From: Clostridiales bacterium | Lineage (GTDB): Bacteria; Bacillota; Clostridia; Oscillospirales; Ruminococcaceae | Length of the DNA stretch: 59,960 nt | NCBI GenBank assembly: GCA_012518465.1 | Contig: JAAYSD010000008.1 | Span: 1 to 59,960, forward strand | Direction of reading: 5' to 3' | Shown here: positions 54,658-59,960 of the stretch, in pieces | Layout of the letters: each line of letters opens with the position of its first letter | How positions within the stretch are numbered: position 1 is the stretch's first letter | Notes under the pieces: model-generated | Databases searched by the model: none | What the model saw: the letters and a program-made list of their open reading frames with translations, nothing else | What the model was told of the DNA's origin: nothing | Made by a program: the position numbers and the translations under genes

Positions 54658-55953
54658 TTATTTATTACAAACTACCCTGATTGATTGTACACCAAAGCAG
54701 CTTAATAAATCAAGTACTTTTTCAGAAATAATTTCACCAGGCATAACTAAAGGCACACCCGGTGGGCATGGAGAAAAGATTCCCGCATTAATTCTGTTAA
54801 GGGCTGCTTTAGTAGAAACAATCTCACTTTTTGAAAAAAATGCATCTTTTGGTGATAAAAAACTCGTTTCACTATTAGAATAAATATTTTGATAAGCTAT
54901 ACTAATACGCTTTGAAATATTTCTAAAACAAGCTAAAGATTTTTTAAAATCAGCACGACTATTCATTATAGAAAATAATAAGACAGTATAATTATAATCA
55001 GCAAATTCACACTCTAGTCCTCTTGCTTTTAGCTCATTTGCAAGAGCAGTTCCTGTATATCCATAGCTATAAGCTTTTACAACTACCTTCATTTTATCTC
55101 TTGCAGCAACTAATTCAAATCCAAGATTTGAAAGCTCTTGCCTAAAGTTCTCAATAAGATTACAAACCTCATGATATTTATCATAATTTTCATAGATAAA
55201 CTTATTGCATAAGTCTAAGCTTTCCATAATTAAATATGAAGGACTGGAAGAACCCAAAATTGCCATACCTTCCTTTGCAAAGGGCAAAAATTCTTCATTA
55301 TTAATATGAAGATAGCCTCCGCCCGTTAGCACAGGCAGAGTCTTATGTGCAGAATCACAAACCAAATCAGCAAAATTATTTGGATGATTTTCATTTTCAA
55401 ATACTAAATATGCTCCATGAGCATTATCCACTAGTAAAGGAATATCTCCGATAGCATCACGAATAGCAAACAAATCACATTTTCCACCATGATAATCAAA
55501 ATGATTTAAAAATACTCCTGATGTCTTATCATTAATTGCTTTTTTCACATCATCAGCAGATACAGAACATGATAAAAACTCATCAGAATATATCCAATCA
55601 ATTTCAAAATCTAATAATACAGCGGCAGAAATAAAGCTTCTATGTGCAAATCTAAAAGCAGCTATTCTGTTTTTATCTGGAAATCTAAGCTTTAATAGCA
55701 TTAGCATTGTCTGGATAGACAAGGTGCTGCCCTGAGTAGAATATAAAGTCCTTTTTGAATTAAAAAGAGATTGAGCATTCAGCTCGCTTTGATAAATTAT
55801 ACCCTTATTTATTTCGCACTCATACAAGCTGTCAGCACCATCAATCTCAGTAATATCATGAGTGTTTAACAAGCCCTTATGCCCCGGCATATAAGCTTTT
55901 ATATTAGTTGAATAAGAGTTTTTCAATAAGAAATCATAGATAGGTGTTTTCAT
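54658..55953 (-). CDS. Orn/Lys/Arg decarboxylase family (PLP)
   Basis: A 431-residue PLP enzyme of the Orn/Lys/Arg decarboxylase class I fold, in the short form lacking the N-terminal wing domain. PLP-binding DSAHKTLPVLTGGG holds the Schiff-base lysine; PGHKG and LYSTQGSTLSIQTML are near the N-terminus. Short Firmicutes members include arginine decarboxylases (SpeA type) and YaaO-like lysine decarboxylases; substrate not decided. It is 2 bases after degV. Confidence 0.85.
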   Translation of the reverse strand: MKTPIYDFLLKNSYSTNIKAYMPGHKGLLNTHDITEIDGADSLYECEINKGIIYQSELNAQSLFNSKRTLYSTQGSTLSIQTMLMLLKLRFPDKNRIAAFRFAHRSFISAAVLLDFEIDWIYSDEFLSCSVSADDVKKAINDKTSGVFLNHFDYHGGKCDLFAIRDAIGDIPLLVDNAHGAYLVFENENHPNNFADLVCDSAHKTLPVLTGGGYLHINNEEFLPFAKEGMAILGSSSPSYLIMESLDLCNKFIYENYDKYHEVCNLIENFRQELSNLGFELVAARDKMKVVVKAYSYGYTGTALANELKARGLECEFADYNYTVLLFSIMNSRADFKKSLACFRNISKRISIAYQNIYSNSETSFLSPKDAFFSKSEIVSTKAALNRINAGIFSPCPPGVPLVMPGEIISEKVLDLLSCFGVQSIRVVCNK

Positions 55954-55955
55954 AA

Positions 55956-56834
55956 TTACTTTCTAAAAAATAAAATTCCCAAGGTTCCCTTGCCACAGTG
56001 AGAACTAATAGTCCCGCCTGCAACAGTATCAATCATTTCCCCAAACTTTTGATACGAAAGAATAAGCTTTTTAAGTTTTGCAATTATTTCATTATCGACA
56101 CCGGTGTGAGTAATAAAAATTCTTTTTGTATCAATATCATCTCGACCCTTTAAACGGTCAGCAACATATTGTTCAAGTACTTTTTGCATATTTCCTCTGT
56201 ACTTTTTACCAACATCCATTTTACCATCAATTACCTCAATGCAAGGACGAAGCTTTAACAAATTTGCACCAAGCGCAGCAACTGCTGAACATCTTCCACC
56301 TTTGTGAAGATATTCTAACGTTTGGATAACAAAGCTAACCTCTAGCTTTCTTCTTTTTTCATCAAGAATTTGTTTTATCTCAGCTGCTGACTTTCCCTCT
56401 TTCGCTAATTCAGCAGCTAAGACAACAAGATGCCCAGAGCCTGTTGATAGATTAAGTGAATCAACAACAAAAACTCTGTCATCTCCTATTTCCTTTGCAG
56501 CAGCATTGGCATTTTGGTTGCAAGCGGACATATCACTGCTAATATTAATATGGACGATATCATATCCCTTATCAGTAAAGCTTTTAAAGGTATTATAATA
56601 TTCCTCTTGATTTACAGCGGCAGTTTTTGGCAAAACACCCGTTTGCTCAACGGATTCAAAAAGCTGCTCAGGAGATATATTTAACATATCCTTATACTGC
56701 TTATCACCTATATTTATCCATAGTGGAGTAACTGTGACATTATACTTATTATAAATATCTATTCCTAAATCGCAAGTTGAGTCACAAGTAACTTTAACAG
56801 GATTGATTTTATCACACCGATTAACCTCAGACAT
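55956..56834 (-). CDS. DegV family fatty-acid binding protein
   Basis: A 292-residue DegV protein: VTCDSTCDLGIDI near the start, the lipid-head loop NISSDMSACNQNA (usually ISSxLSGTYQSA), and HKGGRCSAVAALGANLL. By family knowledge it binds a fatty acid and works with FakA kinase; no fakA is here. Ribosome site GGAGGTG. Second in the prsA-like-degV-decarboxylase-yfhO operon. Confidence 0.9.
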   Translation of the reverse strand: MSEVNRCDKINPVKVTCDSTCDLGIDIYNKYNVTVTPLWINIGDKQYKDMLNISPEQLFESVEQTGVLPKTAAVNQEEYYNTFKSFTDKGYDIVHINISSDMSACNQNANAAAKEIGDDRVFVVDSLNLSTGSGHLVVLAAELAKEGKSAAEIKQILDEKRRKLEVSFVIQTLEYLHKGGRCSAVAALGANLLKLRPCIEVIDGKMDVGKKYRGNMQKVLEQYVADRLKGRDDIDTKRIFITHTGVDNEIIAKLKKLILSYQKFGEMIDTVAGGTISSHCGKGTLGILFFRK

Positions 56835-56849
56835 AATGCACCTCCAAGA

Positions 56850-58070
56850 TTATGTCGAGCTGGAGCTATCATCAACGTTTATTCCAGCCACATCATAGTA
56901 TATTTCAAAATTAAAATCACTTACCCATTTAGTATAAGCTTCATTAATTGCTTCCTGCACCTTAATATAATAGAAATACGTATCCTCTACATTTAATTCC
57001 TTTAAATCCTCTTCTGACACCTCAGCCTTTGAAGCGTATTGAATAATATGATAACCATAATCACTGCCAACAAGGTCAGTATAATCACCTATATTTTTAA
57101 GGCTCATTCCTGCATCATAAAATTCGGTAATAAAGTTAGTCATTCCCTCAAAAATCAGATAACCATCGGGATTAGATTCTTTTCCAGGGTCATCAGAATA
57201 CTCCGTCATCAGCTCGTTAAACTCATCAGAATTCTCCATAGCCTTTACCTTAGTTAAAGCTTCATCGGCTTTTTCCTTAATCGCAGCTAGCTGTTCATCA
57301 CGGTATTTATCAGCACCCTCATCATCGCCATTGCTCCTGTATGTCTGAATCTTTTCCTTAACCTCATCACTAAAGCCAATTAAAATATGCTTAATCATGC
57401 GAGAATTTTCAGGCAAATAAACCTGCTGAACATAGGTAGAATCCTGAAAAATTTCAAATTGCTCTTCATACATAGTTTTAGAGTACTCAACAGCATCTTC
57501 AATTGTAAGATTTAAAGCATCAATAATCTTATTGCTAAGCAAAGTTAGCTTATAATTATATTTAATATCCTCCATTAAATCCTCTTCGGTATAATTAAGT
57601 GCCTTTAATTTTTTTTGATAAAGCTCCTCACCCTTAGCTTCAAGCTCTTCGCCTTCTAAAAGAGAATCATTTTCCTGAGCCTCAGTTTTAAAGCTTTCCT
57701 TATATGAGTCGAGTTGAGATTGAACATACTCAGCCATTTCCTTATTTTGCTCTTCAGTCAATTCATCAAGCCCTTCTTCTGAAACAACTTTTTTAAGCAT
57801 AGTGTCATCTACAAGCTGGTCTAAGGCTGCTTTTTTATAAGTATCCTCCGAGCTTTCAAAAGAGCTGTCTGTAACATCTATCTCATTGTCAATAAGATAT
57901 TTATCATACGCTTGCTTAAACTGCTTAAAGGTAATCTGCAAGGACTTATCCTCAGCCCTATCTCCAGTAGGCTTTGCTACAACAGTAGAATTGCTTGGTG
58001 CACAAGCAGAAAATGACATAGTTATAGCAAAAGCTGTAACTATTGTAGTTGCAATTTTAAAAATTTTCAT
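56850..58070 (-). CDS. PrsA/SurA-like peptidyl-prolyl isomerase lipoprotein
   Basis: A 406-residue lipoprotein. The signal peptide ends in a lipobox-like ITMSFSAC (Cys near residue 23). A SurA-N-like helical part (about 50-190) precedes a parvulin domain that starts with MIKHILIGF and ends SDYGYHIIQY. Inside the domain there is a long acidic insertion (about residues 240-275). It would help fold exported proteins outside the membrane. First gene of its operon; divergent from the BMP-family gene. Confidence 0.85.
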   Translation of the reverse strand: MKIFKIATTIVTAFAITMSFSACAPSNSTVVAKPTGDRAEDKSLQITFKQFKQAYDKYLIDNEIDVTDSSFESSEDTYKKAALDQLVDDTMLKKVVSEEGLDELTEEQNKEMAEYVQSQLDSYKESFKTEAQENDSLLEGEELEAKGEELYQKKLKALNYTEEDLMEDIKYNYKLTLLSNKIIDALNLTIEDAVEYSKTMYEEQFEIFQDSTYVQQVYLPENSRMIKHILIGFSDEVKEKIQTYRSNGDDEGADKYRDEQLAAIKEKADEALTKVKAMENSDEFNELMTEYSDDPGKESNPDGYLIFEGMTNFITEFYDAGMSLKNIGDYTDLVGSDYGYHIIQYASKAEVSEEDLKELNVEDTYFYYIKVQEAINEAYTKWVSDFNFEIYYDVAGINVDDSSSST

Positions 58071-58135
58071 AAAAATCCTTTCAAAATTAAAAATTTAATG
58101 TTTTTGCAATAATTAATGCAAAGTTTTTTGATTTA

Positions 58136-58144
58136 TGTTATAAT
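58136..58144 (+). promoter_or_regulatory. Extended -10 promoter of the BMP-family gene
   Basis: TG-T-TATAAT: an extended -10 with no good -35 at 17-18 bases. Start near 58151, about 91 bases before ATG 58242. Confidence 0.4.
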
Positions 58145-58241
58145 TAAATTAAATCCTTTAAAAATATATTTTTTAGCCGATATAAAACTTAGAAACCTTT
58201 TAAATATTAAAAAACCAACAAATCAGAAAGGAATCCTGACA

Positions 58242-59393
58242 ATGCTAAAAAAATTCTGTACCGTTATATTGACAATATTATTAACGATAAGCCTGACTTC
58301 TTGTAAAAATGATGAGGATACAAGCAGCCAAACCTCTGAGGTAAATGACGGTGACAATCAAATCACTAATCAAAAAATAGGTTTTATATATAATAACGGT
58401 GTTGACGAAAACATTATTAATACCCAAATTGAAGAAATTAGAAAATCATTAAATAATGATAATGTGCAAACTGTTTATATTGAAAATGTATCAGCAGGCC
58501 AGCTGGAAAAGGCGATTAAAACCTTAGAAGAAGATGGCTGCACCTCAATCGTTTCAACAAGCAGTAAATTTTCAAAAATACTTAATGAAGTTGCACCTAA
58601 ATATCCAAAAATAAAATTTTTAAATATGGGTGGCACAAAGACAAGCGATAATATATCAGCCTTTAAGCCAAAAAACTATCAAGCTGCATATATTGCCGGT
58701 GTGGCTGCCGCATATAATACTAAGAGTGAAAAATTCGCCATTATTACAGAACCTCATATGTATAACTCTCTCGCTGATATTAATGCCTTTGCACTTGGTA
58801 CGCAATTAATTCTAGAGAATGGGCAGACTAGAGTTTACTATGCCACAAGTAAGGAAGAATCTCAAAAAGCAGTGGATGCAGCAATAAATGATGGCTGCGA
58901 TATTATATTCGCTTATCAAAATACTGAAAACGCCTATAATTATGCGAAAACTAAGAATATAAAATTAATAGGTGGTGAAATTTCCGACCAAAGCATTGAT
59001 AAAAACAAGACTATCATCAGCTTTAAAACTAATTGGAGTGAATATTTTAAAGCTCAAGCTGACAAGCTTGTCCATAATCAATGGACCGCACAAAACTATT
59101 ACGGCTCAATTAATCTATCTAATGTGATTATAAGTGATGTTTATGAAAATTCTGCTGATAAAACTAAAGATATAGTTGAAAAAATCAAGTCCTATGTCCT
59201 TAACGGACAAGCACCGATTTTTCAAGGTGAAATCAAAGACAACAACGATACAATCGCAGTGTTTAAAGATGTTGTACTAACAGAATCCCAGATTGAAAGC
59301 ATTAGCTGGGTTGCAAAAGGTGTAATCGGGGCAGGAAACTTTACAGAAATAAATTCCACCGATATACAAACTGATTTTGAAATTAAGAGCTAA
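58242..59393 (+). CDS. BMP-family (PnrA/Med-like) substrate-binding lipoprotein
   Basis: A 383-residue lipoprotein with a lipobox LTSC (Cys near residue 19), then an Asp/Glu/Ser-rich linker. The two-lobed BMP domain shows KIGFIYNNGVDENI, GCTSIVSTSSKFSKIL, FLNMGGTKTSDNISAF, AAYIAGVAAAY and DGCDIIFAYQ. Members bind nucleosides or act as membrane-linked regulators. I use ATG 58242 with AAAGGAA; a longer reading from 58116 would run through the promoter. No transporter permease lies in the window. Confidence 0.82.
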   Translation: MLKKFCTVILTILLTISLTSCKNDEDTSSQTSEVNDGDNQITNQKIGFIYNNGVDENIINTQIEEIRKSLNNDNVQTVYIENVSAGQLEKAIKTLEEDGCTSIVSTSSKFSKILNEVAPKYPKIKFLNMGGTKTSDNISAFKPKNYQAAYIAGVAAAYNTKSEKFAIITEPHMYNSLADINAFALGTQLILENGQTRVYYATSKEESQKAVDAAINDGCDIIFAYQNTENAYNYAKTKNIKLIGGEISDQSIDKNKTIISFKTNWSEYFKAQADKLVHNQWTAQNYYGSINLSNVIISDVYENSADKTKDIVEKIKSYVLNGQAPIFQGEIKDNNDTIAVFKDVVLTESQIESISWVAKGVIGAGNFTEINSTDIQTDFEIKS

Positions 59394-59960
59394 TTGAATA
59401 TTAATACTGTATCACCGGGGTTTAATCCTCCGGTGATTTGTGTTTTTTCACCATTGGACACACCGACATTTACGGGCATCTCTATTTTCTTATCATTCAT
59501 CATTATATAAGCATAGTAGTTTCCAGAATATTTCATCAATGCTTCATTAGGTATTGTTATTGCATCTTTTACGTATTCTTCTTCAATATTCACTGTGAAT
59601 TTCTCTTGCTTTAGTTCCTCTAGCTTAGCTTGCATAATATCATTTTTATCAAGGCGAAAAATATCCTTACCGCTTTTTGTTTCTACATAATAAGCACTGG
59701 AAATTTCCTCTTCATCGGACAAAACCACCGCCTGTTTGCCAAATTTCATATATTCAGCATCTGTAAAAGATATAGAAACAAAAGCAGTATCGTATGAATC
59801 TACTTTGAATATATAATCGCTTTTAGATATGGTGCTGCCAACACTATTTAGTGTAACGCCGACAATTACACCATCAATAGGAGATTTTATTTTACAATCC
59901 TCAGCCTGACTTTTTAAAATATCAATTTCAGCATTAATAATCTTTTTATCATCATTATTA
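59390..59960 (-). CDS. HlyD/RND-type membrane fusion protein (partial, N-terminus outside window)
   Basis: The C-terminal 190 residues of a periplasmic-adaptor-like protein. The reading frame stays open to the right edge. It begins in a coiled-coil end (INAEIDILKSQAEDCKI), then the lipoyl-like half IKSPIDGVIVGV, a beta-barrel (VSISFTDAEYMKFGKQAVV) and the C-terminal membrane-proximal part ending GLNPGDTVLIFN. In Gram-positives such proteins work with ABC exporters (MacA/YknX-like). Its stop overlaps the BMP stop by 4 bases. Confidence 0.8.
   Translation of the reverse strand, partial: NNDDKKIINAEIDILKSQAEDCKIKSPIDGVIVGVTLNSVGSTISKSDYIFKVDSYDTAFVSISFTDAEYMKFGKQAVVLSDEEEISSAYYVETKSGKDIFRLDKNDIMQAKLEELKQEKFTVNIEEEYVKDAITIPNEALMKYSGNYYAYIMMNDKKIEMPVNVGVSNGEKTQITGGLNPGDTVLIFN
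59411..59446 (+). terminator. Probable terminator of the BMP-family gene, inside the converging gene
   Basis: ATCACCGG (59411-59418) pairs with 59430-59437, then a T-rich stretch follows. It lies within the last codons of the minus-strand adaptor gene. Confidence 0.5.

Overview
The window is AT-rich DNA from an anaerobic, low-GC Gram-positive bacterium of class Clostridia, most likely an Oscillospirales/Ruminococcaceae-type gut anaerobe. The genus cannot be read from the sequence. Supporting evidence is a complete Rnf complex in clostridial order (rnfCDGEAB), an anaerobic ribonucleotide reductase activase, a FabV/Ter-type enoyl-CoA reductase, a lysine riboswitch, strong AGGAGG ribosome sites with several TTG starts, and sporulation-lineage genes (spoVT, spoVS, ymdB, ytfJ/gerW, DacF-type carboxypeptidases). 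I see no rRNA, tRNA, CRISPR, IS element or prophage. Most of the window is core chromosome.

Layout: 1-5 kb holds a partial nrdG, xerC-pfkA, alr and a degenerate LCP-like membrane protein. 5.0-5.25 kb is a chain of seven hairpins. 5.4-10.4 kb is the Rnf operon, followed by a hemolysin III-family gene. 11.2-11.6 kb is a compact locus that looks like a type I toxin-antitoxin module (23-residue hydrophobic peptide plus antisense RNA). After an orphan chemoreceptor comes the operon fabV-LUD-manA-ROK kinase-ilvD (13.9-19.4 kb). The chromosome/cell-cycle/sporulation operon follows (M50 protease, scpA, scpB, DUF2953, ytfJ, dacF, rluB, small ORF; 19.5-25 kb). A three-gene biotin carboxyltransferase set lies at 25.2-28.4 kb, then nagB and GTP-type PEP carboxykinase. 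On the minus strand are a P-loop protein, pgi and a second DacA-like protein, followed by spoVT and a MATE transporter on the plus strand.

From 37 to 58 kb nearly everything is on the minus strand: a lysine-riboswitch operon asd-dapA-dapB-ACT, then moxR-DUF58-transglutaminase with a small membrane protein. A tandem 115-bp structured repeat lies upstream of moxR. Then come lepA-two Sm-like small proteins-hemW, purA-ymdB-spoVS, and PrsA-like foldase-degV-Orn/Lys/Arg decarboxylase-yfhO. The window ends with a BMP-family lipoprotein and a truncated membrane-fusion protein that converge with overlapping stop codons.

Metabolic picture (inference): phosphofructokinase, Pgi, ManA, ROK kinase and NagB feed sugars into glycolysis. 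PEP carboxykinase and the biotin-dependent carboxyltransferase parts connect PEP, oxaloacetate and pyruvate. The enoyl-CoA reductase and the Rnf complex handle reducing equivalents and build an ion gradient. The least explained parts are noncoding: two unrelated hairpin-array repeats, the type I toxin-like locus, and structured leaders before fabV and pckG.
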